From positions 372,001-436,000 of the forward strand of contig NZ_LN831790.1 in the NCBI RefSeq assembly GCF_001013905.1: a DNA stretch of 64,000 bases, in the 5' to 3' direction. The DNA is from Streptomyces leeuwenhoekii. GTDB taxonomy: Bacteria > Actinomycetota > Actinomycetes > Streptomycetales > Streptomycetaceae. This document shows positions 18,563 through 27,501 of this stretch, piece by piece; position 1 is the first letter of the stretch; each line of letters starts with the position of its first letter. A model generated the notes under the pieces. The model saw only the letters and a list, made by a program, of their open reading frames with translations. It was not told the DNA's origin and did not search any database. The position numbers and the translations under genes were made by a program.

Positions 18563-18913
18563 TCAGGCGGCGGGGGTGAAGCAGGCTGCGACGGCCGCGT
18601 CCCGCCGCGTGTGGAGGGTCAGGCGGGAGCAGGCCGTGTCGGCGTCGTTCCCGAGCAGGCGCCGCAGACGGGCGCTCTGCGTGACGACGGACATCGTCAC
18701 GCCCTGGCGGTCGCAGAGCTGATGAGCCCGGAGCACGGCGCTGACCGTGGCGATGCTCGCGGCCCGGTCGGTGAGGTCGACGACGACCGGGGTGGGCGCG
18801 TGCGCTTCGATCAGTTGCGCCATCTGGGTGGAGAGCGCGGCCCGCCCGTCGATTCCGGGGTCCCGCCCCACCGTAATGACCAGAACACCGTGCTCGAGGG
18901 TGTGCGTCAGCAT
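18563..18913 (-). CDS. STAS-domain protein (anti-sigma factor antagonist-like)
   Basis: 116 residues forming a single STAS fold (LVITVGRDPGIDGRAA, VVVDLTDRAASIATVSAV). The position corresponding to the phosphorylated serine of SpoIIAA/RsbV (D-S motif) reads D-R-A-A-S-I, so a serine is available but shifted. Such proteins release sigma-B-like factors by binding their anti-sigma kinase. ATG 18913 has GGAGACTG upstream. No anti-sigma partner is adjacent. Confidence 0.8.
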   Translation of the reverse strand: MLTHTLEHGVLVITVGRDPGIDGRAALSTQMAQLIEAHAPTPVVVDLTDRAASIATVSAVLRAHQLCDRQGVTMSVVTQSARLRRLLGNDADTACSRLTLHTRRDAAVAACFTPAA

Positions 18914-19088
18914 CGCAGTCTCCGATCCGAGGCCGTACGGGGTTGGGTGCCCAGTCAACGTGCCCCGTACTGGTTGCGGCATGCACGGGCTTTCGCGGTT
19001 CCATGCTTCCGCTGCCGACGAGGGTCCCACGCCGCCGCCCGGCGCCCCACCTCTCGTTCACCGCACGCCCTGCGGCGCGGCCGTACCG

Positions 19089-19814
19089 TCAAGGGCCGGG
19101 GTCCATGTCGGGAAGGCTGGGCGGCCGGCCGGTGAGGTTGGTGATGAGCTCCGTGCACAGGTCGCGGAGCTTGACGTTGCGGTGCTGGGAGGCGGTCCGC
19201 AGGATACCGAACGCCTCGTCCGCGGTGCAGCGCCGCTGCCCCATGATCACCCCGAGAGCCTGGTCGATGACGCTGCGCGACCGCATCGCGGTCCGCATCT
19301 GGTCGGCGAACTCCTGGGTGGCGAACATGCGCTGGGCCAGCGCGACGCCGCCCGTGGCCTGGGCGGCCAGTGAGCGTACGGCGTCCAGACCGACGTCGTG
19401 GAAGGCATTGGGCGGGGCGGCGTAGAGGTTGAGGGCACCTGCGGTGGGGGTGCGGGCGGCGATCGGCAGGGAGAGGGAGGAGCGGATGCCGCAGGACGCG
19501 GCGTAGGCGGGGTAGTCGCCCCAGCGTTCCTCGCTCAGCATGTCGTGGACGACGATCTCCTGCCCGGTGCGCAGGGAGCGCAGGCAAGGGCCGTCGTCCT
19601 GGCCGTACTGCTTCTCGTCGAGCTTCAGCGCCGGCGGTCCGGCGCTCACCACGGTCAGGGGCCGCCCGTCGCGTTCCAGGGTCACCCCGGTGCCCTCCAC
19701 GCCGGACACCTCGAGGGCGGCGTCGGCGAGGGACTGCAGGAAGTCCTCCAGCGACTCGGTTTCGAGGAGCCACTGGGTGATCTCGGTGCTGTCGTACGCG
19801 TTGTCAGCGCTCAC
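19089..19814 (-). CDS. GAF-ANTAR RNA-binding antiterminator-type regulator
   Basis: 241 residues: an N-terminal GAF sensor domain (about 20-150, with GPCLRSLRTGQEIVVHD and SSLSLPIAA) followed by an ANTAR domain (about 165-225: RSVIDQALGVIMGQRRCTADEA in part, then LRDLCTELI). ANTAR proteins bind paired hexaloop hairpins in mRNA and prevent termination. Start is GTG 19814 with a weak upstream GAGCGG. This pairing with a STAS protein is common in Streptomyces stress regions. The GAF ligand is unknown. Confidence 0.9.
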   Translation of the reverse strand: MSADNAYDSTEITQWLLETESLEDFLQSLADAALEVSGVEGTGVTLERDGRPLTVVSAGPPALKLDEKQYGQDDGPCLRSLRTGQEIVVHDMLSEERWGDYPAYAASCGIRSSLSLPIAARTPTAGALNLYAAPPNAFHDVGLDAVRSLAAQATGGVALAQRMFATQEFADQMRTAMRSRSVIDQALGVIMGQRRCTADEAFGILRTASQHRNVKLRDLCTELITNLTGRPPSLPDMDPGP

Positions 19815-20059
19815 CGCTCGGCCTTTCGCGAGGCACGGGCCTCGTAGTCGGCGTCATGTCCTGTGCGTGTGCGGTGCCACCGGGACGGCAGGGTTCGAAG
19901 GAACGGCTCCCCTGCACGGGCGCTGCCCGGCGCCGTCGCCTCCCGCCGAGGTATTCGCCTCTTATGTCCCACCCTACACACGTTTGTGCTTGACGCTGAG
20001 GCGATCGGATACACGGGGATGTGGGGGGACGGCCGGGCTCGACCACGGAAGGAGCCGAC

Positions 20060-20239
20060 ATGAGCAATCCGCACGAGGACAAACTGTCCCATCCGCTGGA
20101 GCAGGTCACGGGCGAGAAGGACGTGCACCCGGAGGAGGAAGGGGCGCCGCGCCCGGAACGGGCGGCCCGCAGCGAGGACGAGCGCCCCGGCACCGAGCGT
20201 CCTGGGGAGGAAGGCACTTCGCGGGAAAGCTCCCCGTGA
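20060..20239 (+). CDS. Small acidic hydrophilic protein, unknown function
   Basis: 59 residues, very rich in Glu, Asp, Arg and Pro (for example GEKDVHPEEEGAPRPERAAR), without hydrophobic segments, so probably disordered. ATG 20060 follows GGAAGGAG at ideal spacing, which strongly supports translation. Likely a stress-type small protein given neighbours; the function is unknown. Confidence 0.7.
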   Translation: MSNPHEDKLSHPLEQVTGEKDVHPEEEGAPRPERAARSEDERPGTERPGEEGTSRESSP

Positions 20240-20256
20240 CACCTTCCCTCGCCGGC

Positions 20257-20295
20257 CAGGATGCCGCCCGGCTCGACGGCCGCGGCGGCATCCTG
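20257..20295. terminator. Convergent terminator hairpin
   Basis: CAGGATGCCGCC (20257-20268) and GGCGGCATCCTG (20284-20295) are perfect complements with a 15-base loop. It sits between the small acidic protein gene and the convergent metallo-hydrolase gene. Confidence 0.8.
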
Positions 20296-20333
20296 CGCCA
20301 TACGGCACCGGCGGGCCGGCCACGCGACCACGG

Positions 20334-21191
20334 TCAGATCACCGTCGGCACGGCTCCGGTGCCGCAGGCCACGCGGGCCCGCTGACCGTGGCGGCAGTGC
20401 ACGATCCGGTCGCCCAGCCCGATCCGGTCCGCCTCGGCGAGGAAATCGGCCAGCGGCGAGCGCATCACCGTGTAGTCGCCGTAGTGCACCGGCAGCAGGA
20501 GGCGGGGGTCGAGGCGCCGCGCGAGTTCCGCGCCCTGGGCGCCGTCCATGGTGACGAGGAAGCCTCCGGGGAGCCGGGTGCCGCCCAGGTGGAGGACGGC
20601 CAGGTCGGCGGCGGGGAAGCGGCGGGCGATCTCGTCGAGGCCCTCGTACACCAGGGTGTCCCCCGAGATGTACAGCCGTAGCCCGACCGGGCCGCCGACG
20701 GGGCCGAATTCCAGCATGCTGCCCATCACCGGCGGCAGCAGTCCGCGCAGCAGCCGGTGACCGGCGTGCCGGCCCGGCAGGGCCGTGATCCGCACCTGCG
20801 TGCCGTCGCGGCGCAGCGTGAGCGCCTGCCAGGTGCGCAGTCCCGCCGTGCGGTGGAAGCCGTGCACCACCTTCAGGCGGCGCGCGGCATGCGGTGTGGT
20901 GAGGATCGGGACCGTGCGGTCGAGCTCTCGGCGGGCGCGGCGGTCCCAGTGGTCGCCGTGCAGATGGGACAGCACCACTGCGTCGAGCCGGGGCAGCTCG
21001 TCCACGTCGACGGCCGGTTCCGTCAGGCGCCGGCTGAGCAGCCCGTAGCCCAGGTAGGCGTACTGCCCGCGGTGCAGGAAATTGGGGTCGGTGAGGAGCG
21101 TGAGATCGCCGTAGCGCAGGAGGACGGTGGCGTTTCCGATGAAATGGGCATCGAGCACGCCGTCGCCCGCCGGGTCCGTGTTCGCCGGCAT
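20334..21191 (-). CDS. Metallo-beta-lactamase-fold hydrolase (UlaG/NAPE-PLD-like)
   Basis: 285 residues. The metal motif is HLHGDHWD, preceded by GNATVLLRYGDLTLLTDPNF, a typical opening of the UlaG/NAPE-PLD branch; further ligands are in SGDT and PVHYGDY. Two metal ions would hydrolyse a phosphodiester or lactone; the substrate is unknown. ATG 21191 has GGAGGAGG upstream. It is the last gene of an apparent three-gene operon with the alcohol dehydrogenase (55-base gap) and the small membrane protein. Confidence 0.9.
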   Translation of the reverse strand: MPANTDPAGDGVLDAHFIGNATVLLRYGDLTLLTDPNFLHRGQYAYLGYGLLSRRLTEPAVDVDELPRLDAVVLSHLHGDHWDRRARRELDRTVPILTTPHAARRLKVVHGFHRTAGLRTWQALTLRRDGTQVRITALPGRHAGHRLLRGLLPPVMGSMLEFGPVGGPVGLRLYISGDTLVYEGLDEIARRFPAADLAVLHLGGTRLPGGFLVTMDGAQGAELARRLDPRLLLPVHYGDYTVMRSPLADFLAEADRIGLGDRIVHCRHGQRARVACGTGAVPTVI

Positions 21192-21246
21192 CGTTTCCTC
21201 CTCCGGACGGGGCAGCGCCCACCTGGGGCGGGGGTGTGCGGGGCGG

Positions 21247-22416
21247 TCAGGGCCGGATGACGGTGCGGACGCAGCCGTCGGTCTTGTGCTTGAACATGTC
21301 GTACGCCTTCGGGGCCTGGTCGAGCGGCACGGCGTGGGTGGCCAGGTGTGCGGTGCGCAGCTCACCGGAGGCCAGCCGTTCCAGCAGCATGGGGATGTAC
21401 CGCTGGCCGTGCATCTGGGCCCCGCGTACGGTCAGCCCCTTGTTGATCACGGCGCCGAGCGGGAACTTGTCGACGGCGCCGGCGAAGACGCCCAGGATGA
21501 ACACGGTGCCGGCCTTGCGGCAGGCGTGGATGGCCTGGCGCACCGCGGTGGGCCGGTCGGTCTGCATCCGTAGCTGCTGTTTGGCCTGGTCGTACAGGTG
21601 CATGGGGCCGTCGCTGTGTGCCTCCATGCCCACGGCCTCGATGCACACGTCCGGTCCGCGGCCGCCGGTGCGCTCGCGCAGCTCGGCGGCGACGTCCGTG
21701 GCCGTGTAGTCGATGGTCTCGCAGCCCGCGTACCGCTCGGCCATGGCCAGCCGCTCGGGGATGCGGTCGATGGCGATGACCCGTTCCGCGCCGAGCAGGC
21801 TCGCCGCTCGGGCCGCCATCTGCCCCACCGCTCCGCAGCCCCAGACGGCGACCACGTCGCCGGGCCCGACGCCGGCGAGGTCGGCACCCATCCATCCGGT
21901 GGGCACCGAGTCGGACAGGAAGAGGGCGCTGACGTCGTCGATCCCGTCGGGGACGCGGAAGGCGCCGTAGTCGGCGAAGGGGACCCGGACGTACTCGGCG
22001 TGGCTGCCGCGCAGGCCTCCCATGGCGTGCGAATAGCCGAAGATGCCGGCTGTCTCGTAGCCGAAGAGGGCCTGTCCGTAGCCGGGGTTGGTGTTGGTGT
22101 TGTCGCACAGGGACCACAGGTCGTTCGCGCAGTACCAGCAGCGGCCGCACCCCACGAACGAGCAGACGACGACCCGGTCGCCCACCTTGTGGCGGCGTAC
22201 GCCGGGACCGGTCTCCACAACCTCGCCGACGAATTCGTGCCCGATGACGTCTCCGGCGCGCATCGCCGGGATGTACCCGCCGATGAGGTGCAGGTCCGAG
22301 CCGCAGGTCGTCCCCGCGACGAGCCGCACGATCATGTCCTGGTCGTTGTGGAGCTCCGGGTCGGGGACGTTCTCGACGGACAGCTTGTTCACGCCCTGCC
22401 AGCACAGCGCCTTCAC
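21247..22416 (-). CDS. Zinc-dependent alcohol dehydrogenase (FDH-like MDR family)
   Basis: 389 residues. Catalytic zinc ligands are in CGSDLH and GHE; the structural zinc loop is CGRCWYCANDLWSLC; the NAD site is VWGCGAVGQMAA. The insert with NTNTNPGYGQ and the overall length match the glutathione-independent formaldehyde dehydrogenase-like MDR subgroup. The GTG start at 22416 overlaps the TGA of the preceding membrane protein (22413-22415), and GGGAGGGAG lies just upstream. Translational coupling is therefore likely. Physiological substrate not known. Confidence 0.93.
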   Translation of the reverse strand: MKALCWQGVNKLSVENVPDPELHNDQDMIVRLVAGTTCGSDLHLIGGYIPAMRAGDVIGHEFVGEVVETGPGVRRHKVGDRVVVCSFVGCGRCWYCANDLWSLCDNTNTNPGYGQALFGYETAGIFGYSHAMGGLRGSHAEYVRVPFADYGAFRVPDGIDDVSALFLSDSVPTGWMGADLAGVGPGDVVAVWGCGAVGQMAARAASLLGAERVIAIDRIPERLAMAERYAGCETIDYTATDVAAELRERTGGRGPDVCIEAVGMEAHSDGPMHLYDQAKQQLRMQTDRPTAVRQAIHACRKAGTVFILGVFAGAVDKFPLGAVINKGLTVRGAQMHGQRYIPMLLERLASGELRTAHLATHAVPLDQAPKAYDMFKHKTDGCVRTVIRP

Positions 22417-22883
22417 AGCACTCCCTCCCCACCGGAACGGCGGTCGAGCAGGCCGAGCAGTTTGCCGGCCGGGGTCGGGCGGGTCGTCGGCGGTGTGTCG
22501 GCGTGGAGGACTTCCCCGGCCTCCAGGACGGCCTTGGCCTCGCGCAGCGCGTGGCGCAGTTCCTGACGGGGGTCCTGGCCGGACAGTCGCGCGAGCAGCG
22601 AGGAGGACCGTTCCCGAGCCTCCCGCTCCGCCGGCCGTACGGCCAGTTCCGTGCCCCGGCCACCGGGTGCGGGCCGCGTCCGTACGTCGATCGACTCCCC
22701 GAACCGGTCCAGGGGCGGGGGCGGCTTCTCACCGGTTCCGACCTCCTCGATCGGCCTGTTGATCGTCACGGTCAGCCACCGGTCGTCCGGCCGCCCGCCG
22801 GAACGGGAACCGGAGGGCCAGGCCCTCCGTGCCACGACGGCACCCGCGCCGGCCACCGGCACCACCCACCACGTCTTCTTCAT
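22413..22883 (-). CDS. Small membrane-anchored protein coupled to alcohol dehydrogenase
   Basis: 156 residues. The N-terminus KKTWWVVPVAGAGAVVA is a single membrane anchor or signal segment. The rest contains WLTVTINRPIEEV and LDRFGESIDVRTRPAPGG, which resemble fragments of SRPBCC-type proteins, and a basic helical tail (ELRHALREAKAVLEAGEV). ATG 22883 follows CGGAGGCGG. The stop overlaps the start of the dehydrogenase gene, so the two are probably made together. No enzymatic motif is visible. Confidence 0.8.
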   Translation of the reverse strand: MKKTWWVVPVAGAGAVVARRAWPSGSRSGGRPDDRWLTVTINRPIEEVGTGEKPPPPLDRFGESIDVRTRPAPGGRGTELAVRPAEREARERSSSLLARLSGQDPRQELRHALREAKAVLEAGEVLHADTPPTTRPTPAGKLLGLLDRRSGGEGVL

Positions 22884-23120
22884 GCAGCCGCCTCCGCTCC
22901 GGCACGCGACCCCCACCGTCTGGCGGCGGGTTTCCCGCTCGGCGAGGATCAAACGGCCGCCGGGTGCGAGATCCGCGGGCAGCGGGCCCACGGCCCTGGC
23001 CCGACCGGCGCCGGCCCGGTGGGACCAGACATCTCTCTCCGCACCGAAACCCGGAGGCGCCGGAATCGCGCAGACGCCCGCCGGGGTGGTGGGAGCGGCC
23101 TCGATGGCAGCGTGCCGGTC

Positions 23121-24266
23121 TCAGACCAGCAGCTCGCGGACGAGCACCGCCACTTGTCCGGCCTCGATGAGGAACCCGTCGTGCCCGTACGGCGACTCCA
23201 CCACTCTGGGCCCGTCGGCGCCCGGGATCAGCGCGGCCAGTTCCGCCTGCTGGGCCGGCGGGTAAAGGCGGTCGGAGTCCACCCCGGCGACCAGGGTGGG
23301 CGCGGTCACCCGCCGCAGGGCGGCCGGCACACCGCCGCGGCCCCGGCCGACGTCATGGGCGTTCATCGCCTCGGTCAGGACGACGTAACTCGCCGCGTCG
23401 AAACGCCGTACCAGCTTGGCCGCGTGGTGGTCGAGATAGGACTGCACCTGGTACCGGCCGCCTCGCCACGGGTCCTCCGCCTCCTGCGGCAGACGGCCGA
23501 AGCGGACCTGGAGTTCCGGCTCGCTGCGGTAGGTGACATGGGCCAGTCGGCGGGCGAGCCCCAGTCCGGTGTGCGGCCCGCGGCCGGTGTCGTGGTAGTC
23601 ACCGCCCTGCCAGTCCGGGTCCGCGCGGATGGCCCGCACCTGGATGTGGGCCCACGCGATCTGTTCCGCGCTCGCCGCCGCCGCCGTCGCGAGGAGCAAC
23701 AGCGCGCCCGTCCGCTCCGGGTACGACACCGCCCACTCCACGGCCCGCATCCCGCCCATCGAGCCCCCGACGACCAACGCCCACCGGTCGATGCCCAGTG
23801 CGTCCGCGAGGCCGGCTTCGGCGGCGACCTGGTCGCGCGGGGTCAGGAACGGGAACGCCCCGCCCCATGACCGCCCGTCGCCGGGACGCCGGGAGGCCGG
23901 GCCCGTGCTGCCCTGGCAGCCGCCGAGCACGTTCGGTGCGACGACGAACCAGCGGTCGGTGTCCAGCGCCCGGCCCGGACCGATCAGGGCGTCCCACCAG
24001 CCGGGTGTCGGGTGCCCGGGCCCGGCCGGGCCGGCGGCGTGGCTGTCCCCGGTGAGTGCGTGCAGCACCAGGACGGCGTTGGAGCGGTCCGGCGCGAGCC
24101 GCCCCCAGGTCTCGAACGCGAGCCGTACGCCCGGTAGTTCGCCGCCCGCCTCCAGCGGCAGCGGCTTCTCCGCGTCGTACCACCGGCGCCGGCCGGGCGG
24201 GTCCCCTTCCCGCCAGGCCCCGGTGGCCGGCGGCAGGGGCATCTCGGCAGTGGCGACGGCGTACAT
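23121..24266 (-). CDS. metX: Homoserine O-acetyltransferase
   Basis: 381 residues, alpha/beta-hydrolase fold. The nucleophile elbow is GGSMGGMRA, with the family block [16 protein letters not shown] upstream and the catalytic Asp/His in [13 protein letters not shown] and YGHDGFL. It acetylates homoserine with acetyl-CoA, giving the substrate of MetY. The start codon directly follows the MetY stop, so the two genes form a coupled operon; an internal ATG eight residues on is an alternative start. Family usually runs 350-390 residues, so this is full length. Confidence 0.95.
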   Translation of the reverse strand: MYAVATAEMPLPPATGAWREGDPPGRRRWYDAEKPLPLEAGGELPGVRLAFETWGRLAPDRSNAVLVLHALTGDSHAAGPAGPGHPTPGWWDALIGPGRALDTDRWFVVAPNVLGGCQGSTGPASRRPGDGRSWGGAFPFLTPRDQVAAEAGLADALGIDRWALVVGGSMGGMRAVEWAVSYPERTGALLLLATAAAASAEQIAWAHIQVRAIRADPDWQGGDYHDTGRGPHTGLGLARRLAHVTYRSEPELQVRFGRLPQEAEDPWRGGRYQVQSYLDHHAAKLVRRFDAASYVVLTEAMNAHDVGRGRGGVPAALRRVTAPTLVAGVDSDRLYPPAQQAELAALIPGADGPRVVESPYGHDGFLIEAGQVAVLVRELLV

Positions 24267-25628
24267 CTACGCGCCCTTGGCCGCGCGGAAACCGGCCTCC
24301 AGGTCCGCCTTCAGGTCGGCCAGGGACTCGATGCCCACCGACAGCCGCACCAGCCCCGGCGCGGTGCCGGTCGCCGCCAACTGGGCCTCGTCGAGCTGGC
24401 TGTGCGTGGTGGACGCGGGATGGATGATCAGGCTGCGTACGTCACCGATGTTGGCGAGGTGGCTGAACAGTTCCACCCCGTCCACGAACCGTTGGCCCGC
24501 CTCGATGCCGCCGCGCAGTTCGAAGGAGACGATCGCACCGGCACCGCGCGGCAGGTACCGTTGCCCGGCCTCGTACCACCTGCTGGACGGCAGGCCCGGA
24601 TAGTGCACGGCGGCGACCTCGTCGCGCTGCTCCAGCCATTCCGCGAGCGCCTGGGCGTTGGCCGTGTGCCGCTCGATCCGCAGGCTCAGCGTCTCCACAC
24701 CCTGGAGCAGGAGGAACGCGGAGTGCGGGGAGAGCGCCGGGCCGAGATCGCGCAGCAACTGCACCCGGAGCTTGACCGCATAGGCACCGGGGCCGAGCGC
24801 GGGCCAGTACCGCAGGCCGTGGTAGCTCGGGTCCGGTTCGGTGAAGTCCGGGAACCTGTCGGCGTGCGCGCCGAAGTCGAAGGTACCGCCGTCCACGACC
24901 ACGCCCGCGATGGCGGTGCCGTGGCCGCCGAGGAACTTCGTGGCCGAGTGCACGACGATGTCCGCGCCGTGTTCGAGGGGCCGGAGCAGATACGGGGTCG
25001 GTACCGTGTTGTCCACGATCAGCGGAACGCCCGCCGCGTGCGCCACGTCGGCCACCGCCCGCACGTCGAGCACGTTGCCGCGCGGGTTGCCCAGCGACTC
25101 AGCGAACAGCGCCTTGGTGTTCGGCCGGACCGCCGCCCGCCACGCTTCGGGATCGTCCGGGTCGTCCACGAAGGACACCTCGATGCCGAGCCGGGGCAGC
25201 GTGTGGCGGAACAGGTTGTAGGTGCCGCCGTAGAGGGAGGTGCTGGAGACGATGTGGTCGCCTGCGCTCGCCAGGGTGAGGAGGGCCAGGGTCTCCGCCG
25301 CCTGCCCGGAGGACAGTGCCACGGCCGCCACGCCGCCTTCCAGGGCGGCGATCCGCTGCTCGAAGACGTCCTGGGTGGGGTTGTGGATCCGGGTGTAGAT
25401 GTTGCCGGGCTCGGCGAGCGCGAACAGGTCGGCGGCGTGCCGGGTGTCCCGGAACACGAACGACGTGGTCTGGTAGATCGGCGTGGCGCGGGCACCGGTG
25501 ACCGGGTCGGGTACGGCACCGGCGTGGACCTGCTTGGTCTCGAAGGACCACGCCGATGTGTCGGGACCGGCGGCCGGCTCCTCGGGGGTGGGGCGGGCGG
25601 TGACGGAGTCGGTGGGCTGGCTGCTCAT
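24267..25628 (-). CDS. metY: O-acetylhomoserine sulfhydrylase (PLP-dependent)
   Basis: 453 residues, Cys/Met-metabolism PLP enzyme family. The PLP lysine is in [11 protein letters not shown], the phosphate-binding SSGQAAET and the Tyr motif [10 protein letters not shown] are present. It makes homocysteine from O-acetylhomoserine and sulfide. ATG 25628 has GAGGAG at the right distance; the frame is open further but without homology. It precedes metX with no gap. Upstream lies a long leader with a GTTGC...GCAAC dyad (25701-25717), a candidate control site. Confidence 0.95.
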   Translation of the reverse strand: MSSQPTDSVTARPTPEEPAAGPDTSAWSFETKQVHAGAVPDPVTGARATPIYQTTSFVFRDTRHAADLFALAEPGNIYTRIHNPTQDVFEQRIAALEGGVAAVALSSGQAAETLALLTLASAGDHIVSSTSLYGGTYNLFRHTLPRLGIEVSFVDDPDDPEAWRAAVRPNTKALFAESLGNPRGNVLDVRAVADVAHAAGVPLIVDNTVPTPYLLRPLEHGADIVVHSATKFLGGHGTAIAGVVVDGGTFDFGAHADRFPDFTEPDPSYHGLRYWPALGPGAYAVKLRVQLLRDLGPALSPHSAFLLLQGVETLSLRIERHTANAQALAEWLEQRDEVAAVHYPGLPSSRWYEAGQRYLPRGAGAIVSFELRGGIEAGQRFVDGVELFSHLANIGDVRSLIIHPASTTHSQLDEAQLAATGTAPGLVRLSVGIESLADLKADLEAGFRAAKGA

Positions 25629-25700
25629 GGGGCTCCTCGTGCGGGAGAGCGGCGCTGAGTTGCGACGAGATAAGCACGGCCCGCCGCCCGGGAACAGCGT

Positions 25701-25717
25701 GTTGCGCACCGTGCAAC
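25701..25717. promoter_or_regulatory. Interrupted dyad GTTGC-N7-GCAAC upstream of metY
   Basis: GTTGC (25701-25705) and GCAAC (25713-25717) flank GCACCGT; the word GTGCAACGA recurs about 30 bases further upstream. Position 73-89 bases before the metY start fits an operator, but no regulator can be named. Confidence 0.45.
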
Positions 25718-26466
25718 GAGGACTTCACGAACGACATCCGCGTGCAACGATCGTCGGTGCCCGGGCCGGCTCGACGGACCTCGTGCGGGAGGTCGGGGCC
25801 GTTCCCCCCGCACACGCCGTCAGCGGCGAGCGGCGGCCGGTCCGGCCGGTATGTCACCGCGCAGCGACGCGGTGCGCGACGTCGTGCCGGTCGCCGTGGT
25901 CCCGGTTGGCGCGGTGGGCCATGCCGACCGGGGCCACGGGACGACGTCACGCGGCCGCCGACGGTGCCGTACGACGTGCTCGTCCGTTCACCGGCGTCGA
26001 GGCCGCCGGCCGGGTCGGCTACGTGGTCGAGGACGGCCGTCCCGGTGTTCCCGCTCCCTCCCGGCAAGGCGGTGCTCCCGGTCCCGTCAGCCCCGTGTCA
26101 ACCGGAGGTCAGCGGGCCTTGCGACGCTGGGATCATCAGAGCGCGCGAGAGCGTGGGCGTGGACCGGGACACGAGGGAGGGGCAGGACCAGGAGCCGTAC
26201 AGGCGGGGGGACGTTCGGCGCGGCACCCGGGCCTCGGGCCGGATGTCAGGTGCCCGGACCGGGGACGCCACCGACAGGCGGACCGCGCCCTCATCGGCGT
26301 CCCGGTCGAGAGACGTGACCATGGAAGGTTCACCTGCCGCCGAGCCGACACGACGTGCGCACGATGCTCACCGACACGCGCGGCCCGAAGCCGCTGCCCG
26401 GGCCGCGGCCCGCACCGTTGTGCGAAGGCCCCGTCGGCACCGGCCGGGTCGGCGGCCGCCTTCGGC

Positions 26467-26509
26467 GCGTCGCACGCCGGCCGCCCGGACGGCGGCCGGC
26501 GTGCGACGC
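26467..26509. terminator. Perfect 19-bp hairpin upstream of the thioesterase gene
   Basis: Arms 26467-26485 and 26491-26509 are exact complements with loop CGGAC. It lies 132 bases upstream of the thioesterase start with no gene reading into it from the left, so it may be a remnant terminator, an attenuator in the leader, or an insulator. Confidence 0.7.
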
Positions 26510-26640
26510 ACCGGACCTCGTCCGGGACGCGGACAGGGCGGTGCGCACGACCACGGCCCTGCCCGTCGCCTACGGTGACCCGCCGCACACCGGCGCCTGG
26601 CACGCGGTCAGGCCCGCGCCGACTCCAGGGAGATCCCCGC

Positions 26641-27435
26641 ATGACCTCCGTACCTTTCGCCGCCGGCACGCCCGTTCCCGGGGACTGGTTCCACCCTCCG
26701 AAGGGCGACCGGGCCGACCGGGATGCCGCCCTCGTACTGTTTCTGCTGCCGCATGCGGGCGGGGGCGCGGCGATGTTCCGCGACTGGCTGCCGCTGCTGC
26801 CTTCCGACGTGGCGCCGCGCGCCCTCACCGCGCCCGGCCGGGAGGGACGTCTGGCCGAGCGGCCGCTGCAGGACTGGGACGCCCTCTACGGCGCCGTGCA
26901 CGACGCGGTCGTCGCCGAGTTGGACGGTGGGCCGTACGCCGTCTTCGGGCACTGCCTGGGGGCGCACCTCGCGTTCCGCCTCACCACACGCCTCACGGCC
27001 GAAGGACTGCCGGCGCCGGTGCTGCTCGGGGTGTCCGGCTGGTCGCCGCGCGGCTTCTTCCGGCCCACCCTGGCGGACAGCACCATGCCGGAGGCCGAAC
27101 TGCTCGCCCACATCCGGCGCCTCGGCTCGTTCCCGGAGGAGGTCCAGCGGGACCCGGCGATGCTGGCCCGGGTACTGCCCGCGCTGCGGGCCGATCTGCG
27201 GGTCGCCGCGACCTTCGCCGACGACGGCGCCAAGGCCACCTGCCCGCTGGTCTCCTACGGCGGCGACGCCGATCCGCTGATGGTGGAGCCGGACGCCATG
27301 ACGCACTGGGCCGACCGCACCTCGCGTTACCTGGGCCACGCCTGGCTTCCGGGTGGCCACTTCTTCCCCGAGGAGCACGCCGACCAGATCGCCCCGCATT
27401 TCGTGCGCACGCTGCGCACCGTGCACCGCCCCTGA
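26641..27435 (+). CDS. Type II thioesterase of the NRPS cassette
   Basis: 264 residues, alpha/beta hydrolase. It starts LFLLPHAGGGAAMFRDW, typical of editing thioesterases. The nucleophile elbow reads GHCLGAH, so the usual Ser is Cys (residue 105). The Asp is in YGGDADPL and the His in GGHFF. Such enzymes remove wrong acyl groups from carrier-protein arms. ATG 26641 has GGGAG upstream. The NRPS follows after 66 bases on the same strand, so they are very likely one transcript. Cys at the nucleophile position could slow deacylation or favour acyl transfer. Confidence 0.92.
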   Translation: MTSVPFAAGTPVPGDWFHPPKGDRADRDAALVLFLLPHAGGGAAMFRDWLPLLPSDVAPRALTAPGREGRLAERPLQDWDALYGAVHDAVVAELDGGPYAVFGHCLGAHLAFRLTTRLTAEGLPAPVLLGVSGWSPRGFFRPTLADSTMPEAELLAHIRRLGSFPEEVQRDPAMLARVLPALRADLRVAATFADDGAKATCPLVSYGGDADPLMVEPDAMTHWADRTSRYLGHAWLPGGHFFPEEHADQIAPHFVRTLRTVHRP

Positions 27436-27501
27436 CTCCGCGGGTGTCCGCCGGGTGGCGCGGGCGGGCCCCTCCCGATCCCTGCCCCCACGTCCTTTGG
27501 T

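Larger units (their letters stand above)
25629..26640. other. 1-kb divergent intergenic region between metY and the NRPS cassette
   Basis: No gene is recognised. On the metY side there is an interrupted dyad at 25701-25717 and a second GTGCAACGA copy at about 25742. On the NRPS side a perfect 19-bp hairpin lies at 26467-26509. Open frames are Arg-rich shadows. I looked for a SAM riboswitch ahead of metY but could not confirm one by eye. Confidence 0.5.
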
